Origin: a virus | DNA length: 50,917 bases | Strand: one strand, 5' to 3' | Virus record (IMG/VR): IMGVR_UViG_3300030451_003321 | Location: 1 to 50,917 of that record | Shown: positions 1 through 10,000 of the stretch, one piece after another | How positions within the stretch are numbered: the stretch's first letter is position 1 | How the letters are laid out: each line of letters begins with the position of its first letter | Position numbers and translations under genes: made by a program | Notes under the pieces: generated by a model | Told to the model about the DNA's origin: nothing | Databases searched by the model: none | Seen by the model: only the letters and a program-made list of their open reading frames with translations

Positions 1-3000
1 ACGCAACAGTAAACTTAGTAGAGTTGACTGCAAAGTCAGATGTTACATCGAGCGTGCCAGTGATACTGACATCTCCACCAAATGATCCATCGTCTGTGAC
101 GATGAGATCGTCTCCAACGTAGAGATCCAATCCAATACCAACACCGCCACCAACGATGAGAGTCCCAGAAGCAGAGTTTGTCGCATTTGTTGTGTCAAAT
201 AATTTAATTGATCCTGCATCTAGACCAGATCTTGTGCCTGCGAATGCCTCTGAAGAATTAGTAGCAGCATGATAAAGTGCATATCTTCCTGCAGAGTTAT
301 CCCAACCAAAGAATCCTAGTCTTGCTTGAGTATCGTAATACCTAAACTCAACACCACGATCCTTAGCATCATTGTTGCTAGGAGCAGTGTCACCACCTAA
401 AGTGATAATAGGATCGTCTAACGTTACAACAGTAGAGTTAACTGTGCTTGTTGTGCCGTTAACAGTTAGGTTACCTTCTATTGTAGCATTCGTGTCAACA
501 ATTAGTGACCCATTAATTCTAACGTCGTCAGTTAGAGTTGTGTTGCTATTGACTGTAAGAGTATCGGTGTTTGCATTACCGATAGTTACGTTGTCAGTAA
601 ACTGTGTATTGTCGTTAAATGTTGCGTCACCGTGGACAGTAAGTGTACCTGTGCCCTGACCAACACGACCAATGATTGTATTACCGTTATCGCTATCAAC
701 TGCAAATTGGATTTGACCAGATGCATTATTGATATTAAATACTTCGTTATCAGACTGAATGATTAAAGAATCATAGATTGTAGTCTGACCATCAACTGTA
801 AGAGTTGAGTTGAAATCAACTGCACCGTCAACATTAAGACTACTATCAAAGTCAACAGACTGATTGACTGTGAGATTATCTGTGATTGTAGTATCAGAAT
901 TGATAGTAAGAATATCAGTAGAAGCATTACCAAGTGTAATGTTTCCATCTACTTGTAGATTATTCTCAAATGTTACAGCAGATCCAACAGTCAGTGTGCC
1001 TCTGATGTCAGTATTACCGTTTGTAGATAGGACGGTAAACTTATCATCTGTGCCATTAGTAATCTTGAAATACTTACCAGTAGTATCAAGAGTGATGTCA
1101 TTATGGAATACTGAATCGTCGTCTACATCCAGAGTGCTGTTAAAGGTGACAGCAGCATCTACATCAAGTGTGCTGTTGAATGTAACACCACTATCGACAT
1201 CAAGGGTGCCATCACTGTGGATATTTCCGTTGTCACTATCGATGACAAACTTTTCGGCAGTGCCGTTTGTGATAGAAAATACTGTATTAGGACCGACAAT
1301 TCTAACGTCATCTTCAAATGTCGAGTCAGAGTTTACAGTAACAGTATCGTTTGCATCTGTGCCAAGAATAACGTTGCTGTCTACCTGCAAGTCACCTTGT
1401 GTATAGATGTTACCGTTAGATGCAGTAACGGTCATCTCTCCACTATTAATGTCTACATCTTGGGCAACATCAAGTGTGCCACCAATGTATACGTTAGCAG
1501 AAATACCTGCACCACCAGTTACAACTAAAGTACCTGTAGTGGTTGAGGTTGATTGTGTGTTGGTAGTTAGTCTGAGGTTACCACCAATGATAGGAGCGTC
1601 AGTCCCAGTAAATGTTTCAGAAGAGTTGGTCGCATTGTAGAGGAAGCGATACCCGCCAGTGCCAGACCATATATTGCTGTCTGCATAATCCTCGTCCCAC
1701 CCAAAGAATCCGAATCTTTCTTGAGTATCATAGTATCTAAATTCTACACCACGATCAAGATTGTCATCAGATGTAAGAGTATCCTCACCACCTAGAGTGA
1801 TGATTGGATCTTGGACAGTTAATGTAGTTGAGTTAACAGTTGTAGTTGTGCCATCTACTTGAAGATCACCACGGACTCTAACAAGACCAGTAGCACCGTC
1901 ATCATCATTAGGATCGATAACCAACGTTGAGTTGGTAGTCGAGATGACGTTATCTTGGAAGTGGAAATCCTCTACGTTGACTCTGTTAGCAACGTTAGTG
2001 GCATTGATTGTAATATCATTTTCAGCAGTAATGTTAATAAGTGCATTACCACTACCTGCATTAGTCGCATTGATTAGCAGGGTGCGATTATTTGTAGTAT
2101 TTTGTGTGTGTTGGAAAGTAAGATCACCGTCACCAGTCTTGTCTAGTTTCTGATTTACGGCACCGTCAAGTGTAATGTCAGGATCACTAATATATGTCCT
2201 TACATTAATATCAACCTCTCCAGCCCCAGAGTCGCCAGTATTATTAGCCCCGAATAGAAGAGACCCTGACGTATCGTTAATTTTAACATAGTTGAGATAG
2301 TTGAATCCTCTGTAACCAGTAGTTGCAGTCAACTCCTGATCTAATTCAAAGTCTTCTTTTGTGTTTCCGTCAGCAAACGAAACGCGATTATTTTGTAGTT
2401 GTGTATTGTCTACACCTGCTGCAGCAATACTAACAAATCCTCCCTCATACTGCGAGGCAGGATTCCATGCTGATACATCGAAATCTTCTTGGTTAAATGA
2501 TGCAAGACCTTTCTGTGGACTTACAGCAGATCCCAGATATCTCCAAGACCCTGCGTCGGAGGTGTCCGTGTGTGTAGGCTCACCGCCTCCAGAAGAGATA
2601 TCAGCGATAGCCTCATACAAGCGACTACTTGAGTTTTTGACCTTATCATATCTTGAGTATGCTGTTGCATTATCGAATACAGGATCTTCACTACCTTCCT
2701 TTGCAGTAGCAATAGGAATGGTAAGTGCCTGTGTCAGACGACCATATCTATCAACAGTAAATTCAGTAGTGTTGACGGTTTGATCATCAGGTAGGTTAAC
2801 TGAGATTAGAGGTGTGTCTAGGTTACCAGTAGGGTTGTAGTAACCAACAACGACCGTTGTATCAGCAAGGTCAATAAATGGGTTGTTACTTTGTGCGTTA
2901 CCATTATTAACAATAATACGACCACTACCACCTGTGATAGTCCTAGTTGTAATGGTGCCCTCTGCCTGACGTGACATCAGACCGAAGGAGGTCATATCTG

Positions 3001-3541
3001 CAATAGACTGTAGATCTGTATCTGCAGACTGAGCGTCAGCAATACCGTACGCAGCAAGAGTCGTGGGGTTATCACCATCCACGATACGACCACGAGAGTC
3101 TACAGTTAGTCTTGTATATTGTGCTGTAGCATCTAGATCGTTAGGATCATAGTGTGGAAGACCTGGTTGATAATTCAACTCAGCAGTAATGGTTAAGTTT
3201 GCGGATCCATCAAACGTACCACTACCAGACATGTCACCACCAAGGGAGATCTGTCTAGCGTTTGCTAGTCTAGTTGCTGTAGCGGAGTTACCCACCAATG
3301 AAGCAGTAATGGCACCTGCCTCGAAGTTACCATCGGCGTCTCTCTTTACAAGAGTGTTCGCAGTATTACTTTCCGTCTCTAGTGGTCGCTCGTAGCGAAG
3401 ACTATTCCACGGAGTAACACCGTCACCAATTTTCAGTCTCGACGTATCGATTTCGATACCCAACTCACCTTGGGCGAGGATCGGGTTAATGTTTGCCCAC
3501 TGCTGAGCACCATCACGTCTTAATTGTATTCTATTTGCCAT
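1..3541 (-). CDS. Long tail fibre protein with Mtd-type N-terminus, partial (runs off left edge)
   Basis: An open frame begins at the ATG at 3541 and continues without a stop to the window edge, so about 1180 residues are visible and the C-terminus is missing. The first ~50 residues (MANRIQLRRDGAQQW, then a stretch ending KIGDGVTPWNSL) match the N-terminal domain of the major tropism determinant/fibre family, which attaches fibres to the baseplate. The rest is a beta-rich shaft of short repeats such as TFNSTLDVD. A cassette containing DPIITLGG, DRGVEFRYYDTQ and GFFGW occurs twice (about 1465-1866 and 104-475). A segment near 2530-2655 with RLYEAIA and PTHTDTSDAGSW resembles sugar-binding-like units in the giant neighbour. 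An AAGGA ribosome site lies 10 nt before the ATG and a late promoter octamer lies at 3581-3588. The role as a receptor-binding or accessory fibre is inferred. The family assignment is fairly secure; the exact T4 equivalent is not. Confidence 0.85.
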   Translation of the reverse strand, partial: MANRIQLRRDGAQQWANINPILAQGELGIEIDTSRLKIGDGVTPWNSLRYERPLETESNTANTLVKRDADGNFEAGAITASLVGNSATATRLANARQISLGGDMSGSGTFDGSANLTITAELNYQPGLPHYDPNDLDATAQYTRLTVDSRGRIVDGDNPTTLAAYGIADAQSADTDLQSIADMTSFGLMSRQAEGTITTRTITGGSGRIIVNNGNAQSNNPFIDLADTTVVVGYYNPTGNLDTPLISVNLPDDQTVNTTEFTVDRYGRLTQALTIPIATAKEGSEDPVFDNATAYSRYDKVKNSSSRLYEAIADISSGGGEPTHTDTSDAGSWRYLGSAVSPQKGLASFNQEDFDVSAWNPASQYEGGFVSIAAAGVDNTQLQNNRVSFADGNTKEDFELDQELTATTGYRGFNYLNYVKINDTSGSLLFGANNTGDSGAGEVDINVRTYISDPDITLDGAVNQKLDKTGDGDLTFQHTQNTTNNRTLLINATNAGSGNALINITAENDITINATNVANRVNVEDFHFQDNVISTTNSTLVIDPNDDDGATGLVRVRGDLQVDGTTTTVNSTTLTVQDPIITLGGEDTLTSDDNLDRGVEFRYYDTQERFGFFGWDEDYADSNIWSGTGGYRFLYNATNSSETFTGTDAPIIGGNLRLTTNTQSTSTTTGTLVVTGGAGISANVYIGGTLDVAQDVDINSGEMTVTASNGNIYTQGDLQVDSNVILGTDANDTVTVNSDSTFEDDVRIVGPNTVFSITNGTAEKFVIDSDNGNIHSDGTLDVDSGVTFNSTLDVDAAVTFNSTLDVDDDSVFHNDITLDTTGKYFKITNGTDDKFTVLSTNGNTDIRGTLTVGSAVTFENNLQVDGNITLGNASTDILTINSDTTITDNLTVNQSVDFDSSLNVDGAVDFNSTLTVDGQTTIYDSLIIQSDNEVFNINNASGQIQFAVDSDNGNTIIGRVGQGTGTLTVHGDATFNDNTQFTDNVTIGNANTDTLTVNSNTTLTDDVRINGSLIVDTNATIEGNLTVNGTTSTVNSTVVTLDDPIITLGGDTAPSNNDAKDRGVEFRYYDTQARLGFFGWDNSAGRYALYHAATNSSEAFAGTRSGLDAGSIKLFDTTNATNSASGTLIVGGGVGIGLDLYVGDDLIVTDDGSFGGDVSITGTLDVTSDFAVNSTKFTVA
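104..475 (-). repeat. Fibre cassette copy A
   Basis: Second (C-terminal) copy of a cassette inside the fibre gene. It reads TVNGTTSTVNST, DDPIITLGGD, DRGVEFRYYDTQ, LGFFGW, TNSSEAFAGT, then GTLIVGGGVGIGLDLYVGDD. The protein order and motif spacing match the copy at 1465-1866, with many substitutions, so the duplication is old. Confidence 0.8.
1465..1866 (-). repeat. Fibre cassette copy B
   Basis: First (N-terminal) copy of the fibre cassette. It reads QVDGTTTTVNSTTL, QDPIITLGGE, DRGVEFRYYDTQ, FGFFGW, TNSSETFTGT, then GTLVVTGGAGISANVYIGG. It is about 10 residues longer than copy A because of a small insertion after GFFGW. Confidence 0.8.
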
Positions 3542-3566
3542 TGCTTAAGGATCCTTGCAAAGCACA

Positions 3567-3797
3567 CTATTCGTCTGAGTTATTTATGTCCTCAGTGACC
3601 TCGGTTGTTGCAGCAAGTTTCTCAGGGGAGAGATATTCCAGTGTCTCGATGGCACCCAGTAGTTTGAGTGCAGTCTGCTCGTTAGAGCGGATCTTTTCGC
3701 TTAGCTCTTTGTTTTCTTCAACTAGTTTGCCATAACGTGTCTTGAATTGATCAAGAAGCTCTTCCTTAGAAAGAGTTTCAGTTTTAGTTGCTGTCAT
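3567..3797 (-). CDS. Small coiled-coil protein
   Basis: A 76-residue acidic protein. Residues ~8-40 are charged and heptad-like (LSKEELLDQF, LVEENKELSEKI), which points to a coiled coil, and the C-terminus is a disordered acidic tail. The ATG at 3797 has a GGAG ribosome site 7 nt upstream. Its start overlaps the end of the preceding gene by 14 nt, so the two are probably translated together. It sits between the DUF4815 virion protein and the tail fibre, which suggests an assembly helper or a minor structural part, but no family is recognised. Confidence 0.75.
   Translation of the reverse strand: MTATKTETLSKEELLDQFKTRYGKLVEENKELSEKIRSNEQTALKLLGAIETLEYLSPEKLAATTEVTEDINNSDE
3581..3588 (-). promoter_or_regulatory. 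Late promoter candidate for the tail fibre gene
   Basis: The minus strand reads CATAAATA here, which differs from the T4 late promoter TATAAATA only in its first base. It lies inside the last codons of the upstream 76-residue gene. It would start RNA near 3574, about 33 nt before the fibre ATG, with an AAGGA ribosome site in between. No -35 element is expected for this promoter class. Function is inferred from position and motif only. Confidence 0.55.
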
Positions 3798-4029
3798 TTT
3801 GTAGCTCCAATAATGATTTGAGTAGACCCTTAATATCCTTCAGATCTGATTTTACTTCATCAACCTCAGTTTGTAAAGTCTCGATTGTGACTTCAGTTTT
3901 TGCCCGCTTGTTGTAGGCAGCCATGTATTTTTCGTATTCGGATGTATTGTTATTGATGATGGCATTTGTCAGGGGATCACGATACCAACCCTCTTTTCCA
4001 TCAACAGGTATCAGATTTTTAATGTCCAT
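3784..4029 (-). CDS. Small coiled-coil protein, C-terminal helix
   Basis: An 81-residue protein if the ATG at 4029 is used. An in-frame TTG at 4038 would add three residues, but neither start has a clear ribosome site and ATG is preferred. Residues ~5-25 include DGKEGWYRDPLTNAI, a short segment of the type seen in structural peptides. Residues ~45-75 form a heptad-rich helix (ETLQTEVDEVKSDLKDIK). The last codons overlap the start of the next gene by 14 nt. Together with its neighbour it forms a two-gene unit between large virion genes. The specific function is unknown; an oligomeric assembly or chaperone role is only a guess. Confidence 0.7.
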   Translation of the reverse strand: MDIKNLIPVDGKEGWYRDPLTNAIINNNTSEYEKYMAAYNKRAKTEVTIETLQTEVDEVKSDLKDIKGLLKSLLELQNDSN

Positions 4030-4096
4030 ACTTGACAAAGATCAAAATAATAAGTAGAATCAGCTTGTCGGTTTTCGGGATCGAAGTTTAGGTACT

Positions 4097-7000
4097 TTAA
4101 GTAGCGAGTGCTGTTGACCTAAAGTCGATTACCTGAGGGACTATTGCCTGATTCTTAGACCTCAATACAATCTTGACTTGGAATGCATTAAAGTTAAGTG
4201 CGGTCGCTTCATAAGAATAATCTCTGAATTCAAATACGTCGGACGCAGGAATGCCCACTTTCGGTTGCACCTCTACAAAGTTGATTGTATTTGGATCGAC
4301 TTCACTTCCTGATTCGTAAGTCTTGATATAAACTCTTACCTCTGTGCCTTGTGGTCTATAGCATCCAAAGTCAATTTTAAGTGTGCGTGAAAGTTGAGCA
4401 AGGTTTGCTATACGAGTGAGATAAACGGCGTCGTTTTGATCTCCACTAGGTTCTAGAGATACATCAGCAGTTGATTCAATCAGAGTGTTAATACCAAGAG
4501 CTTGAGGACCGCCTGGCCATTGATTGATTCTGTTGCTGACAGTGATAAGAGATGTCCTATCTAGGTCAACATACGGAGAGACATTTGGGTTATCCGTATG
4601 AAGTGTTAAATCAAGAGAGATAGATTTGTTACCACCCAACTTGTTGTCTTCGTTAACCTTAGAGCAAATGAGTTGAGGAGTTGTGAAATAATTCTCTGTA
4701 TTTAAAGTGATATCATAATATGTACCATTGTTAACGAATGACGCTTGATCAACAACCGTCGTGCCGTCTCCAACAGATGTGCCCGACGTAGTATTTACAC
4801 GAGCAACAATACTTGTTTCTGGGAATACCAGGTTGGCAACCGATGGACGCAATGTTTCAAACTGGAAGTTTTGTGAAGCGATTGCATGGATACCACCACC
4901 ACGAATACCGTTGTTAGCAACAGATGTAGTATTGAGTAGGTAATGATCCATCCATGGATCGCCAATACTATCGTGGACTTTGTTAATTTCTGTAAGAGGA
5001 ATACCATCAAAGTTGTAACAGAAGACCTGTGATCCAGTAGGATGATCTTGGTCAGCAGTCGTATTAGATCCTCTACCAGATGTAGCAACTGTAATAACTT
5101 TACCGTCACTAGAGATAGCAGAGTATTGAATGATCTCACTACCAATCATGAGGTAGCCAGGATTCAAGTTACCGATTGCTTGTCCATTAACTTGTGTATG
5201 GAATGCTGCACCTGCCTCTACGTTAATACTTGTAGCACCTGCTGATAGAGATGAAGTCAACGTTGTTGGTGGGACTTCTGAGACTACGCCTCTTACATCA
5301 ACATTGTTGGTTCGTTGGTGCATACAATGATTCTTGTGATACACGAGGACTTTACGATCCTTCGCCTGATACGATGGTGCCGAAACAGGGTAGTTATTCC
5401 TTGTGTCTCCACTATAGGCAACAGAGGAGATAGTAGCAGTAACAACACCGCCATTTTCCGACAGAGTATCTGCAAGGTCGAAGTCTTTATCAACATAGTT
5501 TACATATAAGACAGGGTTGGATGCAACACTAGTATCAGGGAGAGTATCACCTGTCGCATAGTATGCAGTAACTCTCGCAGTAGAGTTTGATGTAGATCCT
5601 GTAATGATATCAACTGTAGTTGTTGCAGTACCTGTTGCAGGATTAGGTCTAGGTGAGAAGTCACCATTAGACACTGTAGACAACTGGAAAATAGCGGTTG
5701 CCTGAGATGATACAATTCCTTGGAATGCGTTACCACTACCGTCAATGAAACCTGCAGACCAGATGCCTGAGATATCATTAATTGTGATAGTATTAGGAGT
5801 TGCTACCGAGTCAAACGCTGCGATAGTAGCAGATGCACCTGATGGACTTTGTGTTAGTCTAGCACCAACTGTGTAACTGAAAGGTCCACCTGCAACAGGT
5901 AAAGTCAATACTTGCTCAGGTTGAATAGTAACCAGTGGGTTGTCAGTAAGTCTTGTATAACCACCATTAGTCTCACCCATCTCAACGTTTTCGAGAGTTA
6001 CGGTGCCATCAAGAGTAGTGTCGAATGCTGCTTTATAAATTGTAAACTTGAGATCCTCATATTGGTCAGCAGTCCAAGTAGATGCGTTTTGTGATTTGAA
6101 TAGCACACCTGCATATGGTTGCTCAGAGATCGTCCTATTACCAGACTTCTCTACGTCACCCATTCTGGATATCCAGACTTGATATTCGTTAGAGTCAGAC
6201 AGCAAGACGAAACAATATTCAACCGATTGTTTAATATAGACAGGAGATCTAAACGTAAACCTCGTCGGGATTGCTCCACTTTCTGAAATTTCAACATCGG
6301 CAGCGTTGATAGTAATATCAGATAGAGGCAAGATATCTTTTGTAGGATATCCATTTTCCATTGTCCTGATCTGCATAGAGATAGGAATGTTGGAGTCCTT
6401 AGTCCTAAAGAAGATCTCAACACCAGTGATCATGATACCGCCTTCTTCATCCACAATGAATGATTGTGCAAGAGGGTCATACCAACCGATCTGTCTTGTC
6501 TCAGTCCTAGTAGAGTTGATTGTCCTCTCATCAGTAACGGTGTCACGGACAATCTCAGCATTACGGATTGCAAGAATGTTTTCTCTTACAGTCTGCAACG
6601 TACCTGTTGCTCTGTATTCTGCATCAGCAGATGAGTCAACTGTGCCAGGTGTCCTTTCGTTTGTTGCACTGGTTGTAAATCTGATAGTCCTTGTACCTGT
6701 TGCCCAACGTGGGTTAGAGTCAACTTTTGGATTAGGAATAAAGAATGTGCCTTTGAAGTTACCAACGTTGTCAGTCAATAGACGACGATCTTTAACGTAA
6801 GCAGCAGCACCAGATGTCTGTCCAACAAGCAACTCACCAACTTTCACATTACCTTGGAATTCACCATTAGCGGTGGATGCCATCTCGTTAATGTCAATGT
6901 TAAGGAGGTCAGTGTTAGATGCATATGATGTAGGCAATACCGCAGCACCTGTGCCGTATGGAGTTGTTACATATTCGTCATCCGCAGGTGCAACTTTTAA

Positions 7001-10000
7001 CTTGACACCAGATTCAATACCAACAACAGTCTCACCAACCACGAATGGGATCTGGTTACTGTTATCAATAGTGCTATCTGATGGTTGGTTGAATGCGTTT
7101 GCTCCAGCTGTTGTAATAACTTCATTCTTAACATTACTGTTGTTACCAGTCTTATTAAGCTCGATTACTTTAGGTGTAACATAAGGAGTAATATCAACGC
7201 CATCGAAGAAACAGTAGACACGAGTCCTTGGTTTCATTCTATAAACGTCGAATGCAAGGTTTCTAGATCTGATCCATGGCACTGCAGTCTGTGAAAGGAT
7301 AGAATCACCCAGTGATTTTCTCTCAATCTTAGGCACGATTCTTGTCCTAATACCCTGTCTAGATTGATTCTCTCTAACTTCAAATGTGCGTCTTTCGTGG
7401 ATAAATTCAAGACCTCTGTGTCTTGTGCCGACCCAAGTACCACCACCACTGTGACTACCAGTCCTGTTGATAATAGTATCTGTAGAAATTGTTGTTTCGC
7501 CAGTCCAGTTAGTTTGCCAACCACCCCATTGGATAGGTGCAAAACCTGTGTTAGGATCAATGTTATTCTCTGCAGCAACAGAGGCAAAGTCACCCTCGAT
7601 GTTTTCTACTCTGGCAGGAAGTCTGTTGGTTTCGAGCCAGTCATCTGATGTAGGTGTAAGATCGATACGACCGATGAAAGTAAATACATTAAATGGGTTA
7701 ACATTTTCACTTCTTGATGCATAGGGTTGCTCCACGATAACAACGTCTTGGTATGGCAACATGCAAATATTTGCAGGGGTTGTAACGACGTTGACTGATT
7801 TAGTATTGTTGATTCCGAGTGGGACGTTGTTAGTAAAGTGAGAAGGTCTCATGATTCCTTCTTTGAAATCTAGAGAGCACTTGTAATCACTACTGTTGAC
7901 GTCACCAATCTTATGGTCAGTGAAGTCATCAACAACAAATCCATTCTTAAGTCTGTCGAAACCATTCTCGTCGTAAGACGCGGTATTTTCTGCCTTGATC
8001 TCAAGAAGAGATAGTGCAGTGTAATACTCAACGTTGGTGATACGCTTATCAAGGTCACCGATGTCCTTCATCGTATAACGCTTGATGATTTCTTGGTTGA
8101 TCGTAGTGTCACGCTCTGGATCAAACATAAATGCTCTATGCTTGAGCGTTGCCAAACACATAGCACTCTGAATGTTATCAGGTGGTTGAGGATCTTCTGA
8201 AGATATACCCTCAATCAACTGTAGATCATTATCGTGAGTAAGGAATAGTTTGTCTGTCCTAGGTAGGTAGTAGTCGAAGTCACAACGGAATTCTGTTTCT
8301 GCCTTAGGAATATCAAACAAGGTCGCTGCTGCTGCAGCACCTGCACCCTGACCAGTTGTAGAGAATTGTCTAGCATCGAAGTCAAGAGTTGCACAAGTCA
8401 CCTCAAAAGGACTACCGACTGTGCCTTGTCCTGTTGCCAATTCACCAACTGCAGGACGGAAGTCAAGTTGGTCTCTAACAGTCCTACTAGATCCTTTAAG
8501 AAGTGGTGATGGAATATCTGCAAAGTCAATACCAGTGTATGACTGACCAGAGAAGTAATCACCAGATGCTTCATGGATGAAGTAGTCAAACACTACCATC
8601 AACTGTCTGGTTGGAGGAGTAGTGCCAGGTTTTCTGATTAGACGAGATACATCATAGAAGAATGCATTCTGTGACTGATTCAATTCATATTGATTAGTGA
8701 TAACCTTAGATCCTTTTTCAACAGATCCGTCAGCATCATCAATGGTTGCAGTCAATACGTTACCATCGCTGTCTTGACCATTAATAGTTTCGCCAGGATT
8801 AAACCCTGTGCCGTTTAGGTCAACGTTATAAAGTCTTAGAGTTGCGTTAATAAATGATACAACTACTGCTCTTGCACCTGATGTAACCCCTGTGACAACC
8901 GTGCCAGGAGCAAAGAAAGTTGCCTCCGAGAGTACAACGTAAGGGATCTTGGGAGCGTTGTCATCTTCGGATTCATAGACTGCGTGGAGCTTATATACGT
9001 CGTTGAGACCAAATGATATTTCTGGATCTTCGATTCTTGTACCATACAATCCTCCATAGTTTAGTCCGAATCTTTGAATGTCTTGTTGCTTAGAAGTCCT
9101 AGTGACTTTCATAGCACGCATCTTAGATGCAGTTTTAATTTTTCTAGAAACGATATTCTTAGATACCAATGCAGTCAGTTTAACTGTGGTAACACCTGTA
9201 AGACCGTCAATAGTAATGGACTGTCTGTCAGCACCAAAGGTAACTGTCAATGTCTGTGCGTCAGATAGTGCCTCGATGTCAAGGTTGTCACCAACTGAAT
9301 ATGCTGATCCAGATTCTGCAAGGATTGTAAGAATGTAGTTGTCATCATCCAGTGCAGCAAACTGCTCAGATTCTGGAAGTGCAACAGTCAAACCACCTGA
9401 TACAACAGTCTTGTTATCAAAAGTCCTAAAGACAAAGAATGATTCGTCAGTGATAGACTTGATTGTCCTCTTAGGCATGTCCTGAGACAACTGACCAGAA
9501 GGTTGATTCTGACCATATAGATATGGTCTATATCTTACAACAGTAGTATATGTGCCGTCTGCAATAGTCCCTTTAGTTAAACTAGTGTCAACTGTAGCAG
9601 TCTGTGCTTGATAATCAAAGACATAAGGTGTAACACCTGTATTGTTTTGAGCTGTTAGGTTGATAGCATTCTTATCTGCTTTCGTAATAACAAGAGTCTT
9701 TTCACCTTGTGGAGATGATAAACCGTCAGGAGAAATAACATCACCAGGTCTTAGGTCTTGCTCAAACTTAGATCCATTAGTACCTGTAATCTTAGGAGGT
9801 GATCCTGCCTGATCGATTGTAATAGAAGATCCTCTGATAACTGCTCTGTCATTAAGCAATAGTTTCGCTGCAAAACTAACAACAGATTGGGCGTTGCGTC
9901 CAATAACAGATCTTACGTCAGTAATTTTATATGTGTGCACAGCATCTAGTGTGCCAACAACTCTACCATCTCTAGTGACTACCTCACCGTCAATGAAAGT

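Noticed and set aside
372-1640. Open frames on the plus strand opposite the fibre gene
   Set aside because: They lie in frames opposite a long minus-strand coding region with clear fibre motifs. Their hydrophobic, Val/Leu/Ser-rich products are typical of antisense readings of Thr/Asn/Asp/Val-rich genes.
1-3541. Diversity-generating retroelement suggested by the Mtd-type fibre N-terminus
   Set aside because: The Mtd N-terminal domain is common in fibres without such systems. No reverse transcriptase or template repeat is seen, and the C-terminus where a variable region would lie is outside the window.
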